Part shown: piece after piece, positions 28,730-34,900 of the stretch
Position numbering within the stretch: position 1 is the stretch's first letter
Layout of the letters: the number at the start of each line of letters is the position of its first letter
From: Crambe crambe
Lineage: Eukaryota; Porifera; Demospongiae; Poecilosclerida; Crambeidae
Direction: 5' to 3'
Length of the DNA: 64,000 nt
NCBI GenBank assembly: GCA_963924555.1
Contig: OZ004597.1
Coordinates: 4,110,404 to 4,174,403, forward strand
The notes under the pieces: generated by a model
Seen by the model: only the letters and a program-made list of their open reading frames with translations
The model's database searches: none
What the model was told of the DNA's origin: nothing
Position numbers and translations under genes: made by a program

Positions 28730-31700
28730 CAACTTATTTCAGAAATGGTTCATTCAAATGCTATAATTCTTATACCAATCTACTCAGAAATGACTGCGCT
28801 ATAATCCTTTACCTCTAACTCAACATGTTCAAAAATAGCACATCATTTTTCAACTCGTTAGCCTTCAACCTACAATGAGGCAGACATTTTTATACCCCGC
28901 CCAATACACGTGATTCTTGGAACTTGACCTCAGCTGACTAGTCATTAATAGCCTTCTCTCTTGATGCAACAATATATCAGGTACATATACAAATTAGGTC
29001 AATGGTAATCTTATTATAAACTGTATAGATAGCATTAGTCCTTCCCTTACCCATCACCAATATTACCAAACTACGAGCTAACTATTCTTACTTCACTCCC
29101 ATGACAGGCCAAGATGAGATATAAAAGGAGTGAAAGAGGAATAGTTAGCTCGTAGTTTGGTAATATTGGTGATGGGTAAGGGGCTACTTGACTGAAGTTC
29201 ACTCTCTTGTTGCTGAACCTTTTTTGAACCGCACACAGCCATCCCTATCTTTCTCTTTTATTTAGAATGAATATTTTTTCCTTTACTTGTTCATCACCTT
29301 TTTTGATGTAATGCTCTATTATAGGCAACTGGATGCTGTGATCCTACTATCCAAGTTAAAGTTCATGTATCGTAGCTATGTAGCTAGTTCATTGGAGGTT
29401 TCATCATAATAAATCTGGTCTGGGTTACTTAACCGAAGTTCACTCTCTTGTTGCTGAACTTTTTTTGAACCGCACACAGCCATCCTTACTTTTCTTTTTT
29501 ATTTAGAATGAATATTTTTTCCTTTATAAAATTATGCATGCTGAGGATGAGTTCATTAGTCCGGCATAGCCAACCCTATACCTTCCTTTTCTTGGGGGCG
29601 GGGAAAGGAGAAAGGGTCTGGTGACTTTAGCATGTACGACTTGTGTCATTACATCATTTTTGAATATTACATCATGGCAATCATAAACTGTGCGCAAGTA
29701 ATTTACGCGAACAGTAGTAGTTAGAGAAAGGAGAATTCTTGGAGAGTCTAAGAAGTGGGGATCAAGTGACAACAGCCTTGGAGTCACTACACTCGCTGCA
29801 CTCGCTCCCTTGCAGAAGCCCTAGCCTCGTAGTGCCGTATAAGTCGATTGATCTGCCTGCTGATAACTTCTCTAGAAACAGCTACAGCCACAATCGATCC
29901 CATCAAGGGCTCGCAACTCGATCTTGATCCCATAGAAAAGCAAGGGGCAGGCTCCAAAAAGCAGATGATTTTAGAAACGCAAGTTTATGGCTATATCACA
30001 TGATGGATCCAAGTGATCTGATTGGCGCGTCGTTTTTCATGCGCGACACAAGTCGTTGATGCTAGGGTCACCAGACCCTTTCTCCTTCCCCCACCCCCAA
30101 GAAAAGGAAGGTAAAGGGTCGGCTACACCAGACTATGAGTTCACCCCATCCTCACTTTAAAAGTGTGAAATATATAAAAACCATCTCAATTGTAGACTGG
30201 GAATGATCAGCCTCTTTATCACTGAAGGATTGTCAGCATCCTTCTCTCTATTAATGTTATCCATTGGAATACGCTATGATCATCCAATCTCGAAATCCTT
30301 AGCTGCAATGGAGATACCACACTTTCTAAGTCTATGTCATCACTTCAATAATATAATGTAGACTTGGTATGCTTTTCTTAATTTTTCAGCAACATGGTAG
30401 AGTTCAGCCAAAATTAACTAGCTCTCTTTTCTGCTGGTTGTTCGGTAGTAATATGGAAATGTAGTAGCAAGAATTGAGAAAACATCCAGTGCTTTAGATA
30501 TCAGAGAGTACAATAGTACTCTCTAAGTAGGGATGGCACAGATCACTGTGGTATATCTTTCATAACTCCAGAATACTTCCCTCCTAATTTACAGTCAGCA
30601 ACTCCTACCTTGAAGACAGAACACCTAGGACTCAAGTATGAAGAGCAGAAGACAAAGCAGTATCATTTTATAGCGACTTCTAAAATCGCCGTTTTCATCT
30701 GGTTGTTCATCAACAACTTATTTCAGAAATGTTTCATTCAAATGTTATGCCACACTAATCAGAATCGACTGCTCTATATAATGCTTTACCTTTTAACTCA
30801 ACATGTTCAAAGAGAGCACATCATTTTCCTATTTGCTAGCTTTCAACATTTTATGCCCCGCCCTGTACACTTGATTCTTGGACCTTAACCTCACAAGTAC
30901 AACTGACTAGCGAATCTGTCATTAGCTAGCTTTTGTTGGTCTCTCGATGCTCAGAGCGTGAACCCTAGGCACTAGACTGGTCATGAATCAAGCCTTGATG
31001 CAACAGTATATCAGGTACATATCAGTAAAGCCTTAAAAATATATATATATACAAAATTAGGTCAATGGCAATCTTATTACCAACTGTATAGATAGTCCTT
31101 CCAGATCAGATTCATTTCGGCTCATACAATATTATGATGAAACCTACAATGACTACATAGCTGCAATACATGAATCTTAACTTGGATAGCAGGATCACAG
31201 CATCCAGTTGCCTACATTACATCAAAAAGGTGATGAACAAGTAAAAACTTATTCTAAATAAAAAAGAAAAGTAGGGATGGCTGTGTGCGGTTCAAAAAAG
31301 TTCAGCAACAAGAGAGTAAACTTCAGTCAAGTAGCTAACCCCTCACTCATGCACCAATATTACCAAACTACAAGCTAACTTTTCCTACTTCACTCTCATC
31401 TTAGCCTGTCATGGGAGTGAAGTAGCTCATAGTTTGGTAATATTGGTGGGTAAGGGGTTACTTGACTGAAGTACAGTCTCTTGTTGCACCGCACACAGCC
31501 ATCCACTTTTCTTTTTTAAATAATACTGTCTCACTCTCCACTTTTCTTTTTTATTTAGAATAATACTGTCTATTAGGCATAGCTTGCATATAAGCAATCA
31601 CTCATTTAAAGACAGTCACAGTTGCTATGCACAATTACATTAATCTACTACCTAACCTGTTCTTCTCTCTTTAATTTTCTCAGTTGAATGTTCTCCTCGT

Positions 31701-31785
31701 GTCTTTTTTTCCTGCTTTCTTCTATATCTAATCCTTTAGTTTTATAAGTCTTGATCCTTGCAGTATGGCTACTTGCAGTGGCCAT
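56..31785 (-). CDS. KPNA: Importin alpha (karyopherin alpha), 3' end off the left edge
   Basis: Nuclear import adaptor: its N-terminal IBB domain binds importin beta and its armadillo (ARM) repeats bind classical nuclear localisation signals. I assembled 11 exons on the minus strand: 31657-31785, 22424-22486, 22272-22368, 18449-18537, 18265-18396, 15878-16060, 7613-7703, 2096-2250, 1920-2045, 275-405, 56-225. All have GT/AG borders and the phases agree at every junction, giving 455 residues. The IBB reads [19 protein letters not shown] and then KRRNV across the first intron. The ARM Trp/Asn ladder that binds the NLS is nearly complete: [35 protein letters not shown]. The ARM5 position is CLWSVAF, where families usually have CWALSY. 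The family is 520-540 residues, so the C-terminal tail (after IEESYG) lies outside the window. The IBB looks most like the alpha-1 (KPNA1) clade, but the paralogue is not settled. Head-to-head with RMI1. Confidence 0.95.
275..405 (-). CDS. KPNA: Importin alpha exon 10: ARM8
   Basis: Residues 356-398 plus two bases. Reads [20 protein letters not shown] then [17 protein letters not shown], the ARM8 minor-site pair. The split Arg codon is completed by exon 11 after a 49-base intron. Confidence 0.95.
410..1374. other. Importin alpha intron 9 (left part), no feature recognised
   Basis: AT-rich intronic sequence. I see short A-rich runs near 826-860 and nothing coding that fits a family. Confidence 0.5.
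1375..1860. repeat. Foldback MITE, family D, copy 1
   Basis: Shares long stretches with 43915-44330: 'gactatagctagtcacaatc', 'ggccacggttattgtt', 'cagggct(c/t)tcaggtt'. The right part is an inverted repeat: 'gatctacagtctgtttagaaa' near 1743 pairs with 'tttctaaatagaccgtagatc' near 1827. An internal duplication repeats 'attcatgtttgttgcattta' twice. No coding capacity. Lies in importin alpha intron 9. Confidence 0.75.
1920..2045 (-). CDS. KPNA: Importin alpha exon 9: ARM7
   Basis: Residues 314-355. Contains [10 protein letters not shown] and [18 protein letters not shown], the ARM7 Trp...Asn pair of the minor NLS site. Separated from exon 8 by 50 bases. The intron to exon 10 holds a family D repeat. 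Confidence 0.95.
2096..2250 (-). CDS. KPNA: Importin alpha exon 8: ARM5-ARM6
   Basis: Residues 262-313. [20 protein letters not shown] followed by [13 protein letters not shown], a near-invariant importin-alpha block. The first base of the Ala codon comes from exon 7. Donor CAG/GTATGA. Confidence 0.95.
2630..4925. mobile_element. Large foldback element, family A, copy 1 (complete-looking)
   Basis: The left arm (about 2640-3660) and right arm (about 4200-4925) are inverted copies of one sequence. The left arm has 'gacagaacaccttcaatgtg'; the right arm has its complement near 4800. They surround a centre with a smaller foldback (3655-3875, ends 'ggcgatggctg...cagccatccc'). No transposase ORF, so it is non-autonomous. 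Other copies are at 12.0-13.7, 28.5-29.5, 30.5-31.6, 33.0-34.1 and 41.8-43.1 kb. Confidence 0.75.
4930..5345. repeat. Dispersed repeat, two diverged tandem copies
   Basis: Two copies of a unit beginning near 'gtatggctgc' and 'gagtttctctgcaa' and running to 'gtagagtaggaagtgctagt', at about 4981-5075 and 5195-5305. Related pieces are at 3990-4060, 16960-17050 and 17560-17680. Function unknown. Confidence 0.6.
5350..7130. other. Importin alpha intron 7, mostly unique sequence
   Basis: I recognise only a solitary family A end palindrome at 6494-6518 (cagagagtactctcatactctct). No protein-like exon or RNA gene found. Confidence 0.5.
7140..7480. repeat. Dispersed repeat family B, copy 1
   Basis: Shares 'cttctagttctcagccattg', 'gtagaaaggcttcaaatgta' and 'accttgatgctcttctcta' with the copies near 7.9, 10.2 and 23.4 kb. 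No ORF; probably a short non-autonomous element. Confidence 0.6.
7613..7703 (-). CDS. KPNA: Importin alpha exon 7: ARM5
   Basis: Residues 232-261 plus one base. Reads [20 protein letters not shown] then CLWSVAFL, aligned to the family's ACWALSYL. Tyr is replaced by Phe and the block is more divergent than its neighbours. Flanked by introns of about 8.2 kb upstream and 5.4 kb downstream. Confidence 0.92.
7900..8440. repeat. Dispersed repeat family B, copy 2
   Basis: Begins near 'gagctttattcttcccatct' and continues through 'acggagaatctagcagcaga' to 'gggcatgatcagaaacaata'. Same order of blocks as the 23.4 kb copy. Lies in importin alpha intron 6. Confidence 0.6.
8450..10180. other. Importin alpha intron 6, no recognised feature
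   Basis: Only low-complexity A-rich and CA-rich sequence near 9650-9700. Open frames here are short and have no family signature. Confidence 0.45.
10190..10640. repeat. Dispersed repeat family B, copy 3
   Basis: Contains 'aatgcttctgctcttac', 'cagtgaggg(t)agcagga' and 'atggagaatccaacagcaga', matching the 23.4 kb copy in the same order. Confidence 0.6.
10800..11310 (+). pseudogene. Decayed transposon ORF (possible P-element/THAP-like or related)
   Basis: The translation includes [20 protein letters not shown], and further on [13 protein letters not shown] plus KIRGYSFA, with stops and frame changes between. Blocks of the type 'YVAGYxxRK' and 'IRGxSF' recur in C-terminal parts of domesticated and active DNA-transposon proteins. 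No complete domain survives, so the superfamily is a guess. It lies in importin alpha intron 6 in the opposite orientation. Confidence 0.4.
11320..12000. other. Importin alpha intron 6, no recognised feature
   Basis: AT-rich sequence with no open frame or repeat that I can place. Confidence 0.4.
12008..13725. mobile_element. Foldback element family A, copies 2a and 2b in tandem
   Basis: The left-end palindrome (cagagagtacgatactactctct at 12010) is followed by left-arm sequence to about 12560, a central foldback (about 12565-12765) and 'ttatttagaataaatattt'. A second left arm starts at about 12800 ('gtagggatggcacagattgc') and ends in a shorter foldback (13580-13725). It looks like one element inserted beside or into another, or an unequal exchange. 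Confidence 0.65.
13730..14910. other. Unexplained intronic stretch with decayed open frames
   Basis: The minus strand holds an 85-codon open frame at 14095-14352. Just downstream is a broken frame (about 13860-14040) that reads [20 protein letters not shown] and then [11 protein letters not shown]. The composition is protein-like but I recognise no family. It could be a relic of a mobile element. Not called as a gene. Confidence 0.3.
14925..15028. repeat. Short hairpin MITE (family E)
   Basis: The arm 'accatgcctacgagggctgt' (from 14932) pairs with 'acagccctcataggcatggt' (15003-15022), about 28 of 29 bases paired, around a 47-base loop. The sequence just outside ('taactattacata') also flanks the hairpin at 27.9 kb. 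Confidence 0.7.
15499..15521. repeat. (AT)n microsatellite
   Basis: About 11 AT units within importin alpha intron 6. Confidence 0.8.
15878..16060 (-). CDS. KPNA: Importin alpha exon 6: ARM3-ARM4
   Basis: Residues 171-231. Contains [11 protein letters not shown] and [14 protein letters not shown], two further Trp...Asn pairs of the major NLS site, separated by [10 protein letters not shown]. The chosen donor CTT/GTAAGTAT is the strongest and gives the family's normal spacing to exon 7. A second donor 45 bases further on keeps frame (see the finding for 15833-15877). Confidence 0.94.
16237..16631. mobile_element. MITE with 'atagggagggttaa' terminal inverted repeats
   Basis: The left end 'taccatagggagggttaaat' and the right end 'attaaccctccctatgata' are inverted copies extending through 'tcatcagga'. 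Total length about 395 bases, no ORF. Inserted in importin alpha intron 5. Confidence 0.7.
17087..17565. mobile_element. Foldback MITE related to family A centres
   Basis: Begins 'gtagggatagccata' and ends 'tatggctttccctact'. The arms carry 'cctagccctcctattttaat', 'caagtaaccccttaccc' and their complements. A second internal copy of the arm (17280-17345) suggests a nested or partly duplicated element. Confidence 0.65.
18265..18396 (-). CDS. KPNA: Importin alpha exon 5: ARM2-ARM3
   Basis: Residues 127-170. Starts [15 protein letters not shown], which carries the first Trp...Asn pair of the major NLS groove, and continues [14 protein letters not shown] into ARM3. Phase 0 at both ends. Confidence 0.95.
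18449..18537 (-). CDS. KPNA: Importin alpha exon 4: ARM1-ARM2
   Basis: Residues 97-126. Reads [20 protein letters not shown], the family's NPPIDEVI...GVVxRFVEFL block. Ends at ISQLQ, just before the ARM2 Trp. A 52-base intron separates it from exon 5. Confidence 0.95.
18545..19110. repeat. Dispersed repeat family F, copy 1
   Basis: Ends in 'caatttcaacgagtcatgac', shared with copies near 50.2-50.4, 51.4, 53.4-53.9 and 59.3-59.6 kb. Other shared blocks are 'aattggagcatg', 'cacttagataagcctag' and 'gcgagcaagcaagtattc'. No ORF of note. Confidence 0.55.
19660..21245. mobile_element. Family C dispersed element, longest copy
   Basis: Shares with the 47.6-54.4 kb copies the blocks 'gatctctaaagta', 'cttataccaagttgtgcaag', 'agctctccccttcagtaag', 'ggcactggtgccagt', 'tttacctcttcttgcaggcc' and 'ccaaagatactttcacacc'. 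The plus strand has an open frame at 20047-20328 with [20 protein letters not shown]. That basic run, followed by FLDKK, resembles the N-terminal part of some retroelement ORFs (low confidence). A 30-base poly(A) run interrupts it at 19861-19890. Confidence 0.55.
21246..22270. other. Importin alpha intron 3, no recognised feature
   Basis: AT-rich sequence between the family C element and exon 3. Nothing coding or RNA-like recognised. Confidence 0.45.
22272..22368 (-). CDS. KPNA: Importin alpha exon 3: ARM1 first half
   Basis: Residues 65-96 plus one base. Contains [12 protein letters not shown], matching the conserved AT/QKFRKLLS of ARM1. The donor G/GTATGT is strong and the phase-1 end joins exon 4 in frame. 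Confidence 0.94.
22424..22486 (-). CDS. KPNA: Importin alpha exon 2: end of IBB
   Basis: Residues 44-64, phase 0 at both ends. Starts [10 protein letters not shown], the conserved KRRNV block that ends the IBB, and continues into an acidic linker ([11 protein letters not shown]). Only 55 bases separate it from exon 3. Confidence 0.94.
22556..23086. mobile_element. pogo/Tc1-like MITE
   Basis: Ends 'tacagtgtaacc...tcgattatccgaa' and 'ttcggatcaaggttctactgta' are inverted copies, with internal 'ggttatccgaaatg' and 'ggataatcgaggttcgga'. The 'ATTATCCGAAC' type end and TA borders are typical of pogo/Tigger-type elements. 531 bases, no transposase. Inserted about 70 bases upstream of exon 2 in importin alpha intron 1. 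Confidence 0.7.
23395..23890. repeat. Dispersed repeat family B, copy 4
   Basis: The best preserved copy: 'gagctttattcttcccattt', 'cttctagttctcaaccattg', 'gtagaaagcttcaaatgtag', 'ggataatccaacagcagaga'. The same block order as the 7.9 and 10.2 kb copies defines the family. Confidence 0.65.
24590..24790 (+). pseudogene. Ty3/gypsy-type integrase fragment
   Basis: The plus-strand translation gives [15 protein letters not shown] (the Cys half of an H2C2 zinc finger). After stops and a frame slip it gives LAVDIV, then [20 protein letters not shown]. This matches the start of the retroviral-type integrase catalytic core, where D of 'VDIV' is the first catalytic acid. Broken by at least two stops; no LTRs found. 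Sits in importin alpha intron 1. Confidence 0.65.
24778..25098 (-). other. 106-codon open frame, no family recognised
   Basis: Charged, Glu/Lys/Gln-rich frame abutting the integrase fragment on the other strand. No splice-site pattern, no motif. It may be part of the same rearranged retroelement or chance. Not supported as a gene. Confidence 0.2.
25100..27900. other. Importin alpha intron 1, largely unrecognised
   Basis: Contains the perfect hairpin at 25863-25900 and a direct duplication near 27345-27555 ('agctgactgttggaagaaga' then 'tctgtctctgggtagtttat', repeated about 105 bases apart). No coding segment placed. Confidence 0.45.
25863..25900. repeat. Perfect 17-base hairpin
   Basis: 'gttggagcatcctgggt' (25863-25879), loop 'agag', then its exact complement (25884-25900). 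Undecayed for its size, so it is probably a recent mini-foldback. Terminator-like in shape, but in a eukaryotic intron that reading has no support. Confidence 0.8.
27914..28009. repeat. Hairpin MITE (family E)
   Basis: The arm 'agttagaacacggtagtcct' onward (27915-27947) pairs with 'ggccataatcaccagactac' onward (27976-28008), one bulge, loop about 28 bases. Followed by 'ttacata' as at 15.0 kb. Confidence 0.75.
28504..29530. mobile_element. Foldback element family A, copy 3
   Basis: Left-end palindrome at 28508-28528, left arm with a (CAT)n microsatellite at 28700-28726, central foldback 29045-29260 ('cccttacccatcaccaatat' pairing with its complement), then a partial right arm. A second foldback half ('gaagttcactctcttgttgc', 29439) is repeated downstream. 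Confidence 0.7.
29541..30154. mobile_element. MITE with 'aaccct..accttccttttcttggggg' inverted ends
   Basis: The left end (from 'gaggatgagttcattagtc') and right end (to 'tgagttcaccccatcctc') are inverted copies over about 90 bases, including 'ccttccttttcttgggggcg'. 614 bases, no transposase. CpG-richer than its surroundings. Inserted next to copy 3 of family A. Confidence 0.7.
30500..31590. mobile_element. Foldback element family A, copy 4
   Basis: Left palindrome at 30502-30524 followed by a well-kept left arm ('gaagacagaacacctaggac' ... 'caagccttgatgcaacagta'). The central foldback lies at 31270-31510, and the element ends with 'cttttttatttagaataata' about 70 bases from importin alpha exon 1. 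Confidence 0.7.
31657..31785 (-). CDS. KPNA: Importin alpha exon 1: start codon and IBB domain
   Basis: Encodes residues 1-43 (phase 0 end). The ATG at 31785-31783 begins [14 protein letters not shown]. The basic run SRKKRHEEN followed by LRKLKREEQ is the importin-beta-binding helix, which also acts as an autoinhibitory NLS mimic. The donor is CAG/GTTAGG. The following intron is 9.2 kb. The start is chosen because it is the first in-frame ATG and sits at the usual distance from the IBB. Confidence 0.95.
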
Positions 31786-31872
31786 ATCCAATATCTGAAG
31801 CGTACACAGTCTGGAAGTGGTCGCCTAATGAATAGCTAGCTTTCGTGAGCTCGTTCTGCGTTTATTAGCTCC
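31786..31872. promoter_or_regulatory. Putative bidirectional promoter / 5' leader between importin alpha and RMI1
   Basis: Only 87 bases separate the two divergent start codons, so both 5' leaders and probably the core promoter lie in or overlap this gap. I see no TATA box. Several CpGs (gcgt, tcgc, ttcg, gctcg) stand out in AT-rich surroundings. Either gene could still start transcription inside the other's transcribed region. Confidence 0.6.
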
Positions 31873-31968
31873 ATGGCTGAAAGTGTTTTGACCTGGTTGC
31901 GGAAGGAAAATAGCATTGAGGTTCACGAAGAATGGCTAGAGGCATGTATGAAATGGATACTGGATGAA
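31873..31968 (+). CDS. RMI1: RMI1 exon 1
   Basis: Residues 1-32. MAESVLTWLRKENSI then EEWLEACMKWILDE. The start is the first ATG after the 87-base divergent gap and gives the family's normal N-terminal length. Donor GAA/GTTAGT, phase 0. Confidence 0.92.
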
Positions 31969-34900
31969 GTTAGTTTTTTTCTTTTTTCTTTTTCTTTTTC
32001 CCAACCGACTATAAGTAGAAAAGTGAAAGCACTGAAGGTACTAACCCTCAGCGCACAATGGACGCTTCGACTTTTACACACACAGCTTGTGTGAATGCAT
32101 GACATAAGGGTGTTCAGTTCCATAGAGCCTGTTAAGACAGTCAAATAAGGTCAATTGGTCAAGGTCGTAGAGTTTGTCCACGTGGATGCAAAGTAGCTAG
32201 TCCGACCACCGTGCAATACAGAGAGCTACAATAGCAATGTCTACCAACATGTTGAAAATGACCAACGAGATCTGACGATTCAAAAAGGATCTGTACGCTA
32301 GAGAAGAAAATGAAGGAGATTCTGACACTCTTCCCTCAAGAAAGGGTTTGCAATATGTCAAAGTGTCATAAAATTGACATAAACCCTACATTGCTGCTGC
32401 ACCTTGCAGCAATATACGGTTTATGTCAATTTTATAACAGTTACTGTAGCAGATGACAAATGCAGTCCATGCAGTGATGTAGGGTTTGTCAATTCTGTGA
32501 CAGTTAGCTTCAAGATCATATAGATATAAGATGAAGCAGTTGGGAGTTATGGGTGTCAAGAAGATTATTATTATTATTAGTGAGTGTGGGTGTTTTGCGT
32601 GTCAAGCCTACATAGAGAGTGCTACCACACTCTCTGATATAGATGACTGAGTACTATCTGTAACCCTCAAACATGCACTGAGGTTAATTAGCTGATCTAG
32701 AAGCTGTAGATGTAAATGTATCTAACAATCTAGTGAGGGTGGGATTAGTGTTGTTGTTTTTTTGTTGTTTTTTTAATATGAGTCCATTTTTTTAAATGTA
32801 TAGGCTCCTGATTGTGATTGGTCTGAAGTTTGTCTTCAGGTATTTGAACAAGTCTTACATGCAGATTTGAGGGATATAGTCAAGAAAAGTCCTCTAGATG
32901 GGATCAACCTTCATGGGAATGGTGTTGTAAATGCAACACTCCTTGTTCAGGTAATGACTTAAAAAATTTCTCTGAACAGTTTCTATATAAAATGAAGGGG
33001 GAAAATATTCTAAATAAAACAGGTAAGTAGGGATGGCTGTGTGTGAAGTTAGAAAAAGTTCATGAACAAGAGAGACTACTATTAATTGCAATAACCACAC
33101 CCATATACTTCATCCTACTTCACTCCCCATGAGAGTGAAGTAGCCAAGTGCTCTCATTGGGAAGTGAAGTAGGAATAGAGTAGTTTGGTAATATGGGTGT
33201 GGTTATTGAAATTAGCTCTATTGTCCATGAACTTTCGTTTCAAACACAGCCATCTCTACTTGCCTGTTTTATTTTCCCCCCTTTTTGTTCTTTACCTAAT
33301 GCAGATTAGAGATGAAAAATATGGTCCATAATTATAGAGCCAAAGATACTATTATTTTCTTATAAGCAACTGGATACTTGCTAGTGTGATCCAGTGATCA
33401 GGTATAAATGCATAACATAAAAAATTATACTAATACTATCTTATAGATACAAATCAGCATTAGATTCATTTTTAATGCGATGAAACCTCTGCAATGTATG
33501 TTTGGAACAAACTTTAAATTACAAGATCATAGATACTATATGAGCCTGAAGATTGATATATTTTAGGTGTTATAGCAATCATCGAGGTTTGATTAATGAA
33601 CCAGATCATTGCCTTATATTGTGAGCATTGAAAGACCAATCTCAAGAGAGATAAATAGCTCATTCTGTTTGAGAGCAAATATTTATGTTAGACTATGAGC
33701 TAGTCAGACATGAAGTTGGGGGTGGGACATATTTCTATATAGTGCACTGCAAAAATGTGTGCCTTGTAAGTAGAAAGCTATCGGGTTGGAAAATGACGAA
33801 CTATTTTTGAACATGTTGAGTTTAAAGGTAAAGGATTATAGTGGTTGAACCATTTCTGAAATAAGTCCGTGAAAAATGAAGATAATGACGGACTAGATGA
33901 AACCTCGATTTTAAAAGTCCCTGTAAATAATACTACTTTGTTTTCTGCTCCTAGCACATTGAAGGTGTTTTGTCTTCAAGTTAGGAGTTGCTGACAGTAA
34001 GAGAGAAGTTTTCTGGAGTTATGAAAGGAAATGAGTAGTCTGATGGGGTAATCCATGCCATCCCTACTTAGAGTGTACTATCATACTCTCTGATAACCCT
34101 AGCTTTATGAATTCTGAATATAATGTTGGCAAGCAACATTTGAATATGCTGGTCCCATCCACTTATCTAGCTACCACTGCTGGTACTATAAGATACATAA
34201 CCTAGTAATGTTTAAACTTATTTTATAATTTGCAGATTAATTATGTCATTGATGTCAGTTGTTCTGCTTACAGTATTTTGCAAAAAATGAGATGCTCACA
34301 AGATCCTAAAAATAGATTATTAATGCTGAATTTGACAGATGGTATAACAGAGTTCAAGGCAATTGAATATAAACAATTGCATATGCTTGATTCTTCTATA
34401 CAACCTGGAAGTAAGGTAAACATAGTTCTTTTTTTTTTTTTTTTTTGGTGATGTGATGTGACTTTTAGTTGATGATAAAGGGAAACATGAAATATAACTT
34501 AAATACAATTCTGCTAATTCCTGAGAATGTACATTGTGTTGGAGGAGTAGTAAATAGTTTAGGTGAATCAAATCTATCGGAAAATATTTTGCATCAGAAA
34601 TTGTGAGTGATATATGTAGTTGGATGAGTACTCTGAAGTTTATATTTATTTTATGTTAGGTATGGTGATATTCGATTTGAACATAAATGTAAAATTTCAT
34701 CCACTAGTCATGAAATACAGAGTGATCACAAATTAATGCAAATTCAGGTCATGAAAATAGAAAGCTAATTTCACAAAGTACTGGATCTGAAAAATCTGCA
34801 CTGGTTACCCCATTAAGAAATGACACCATCATCAGCTCTATTAGTTGTTCACATTCATGGCTGCAGTACCCATTTGTCTTAATTAAGGTACAGTAAACTG

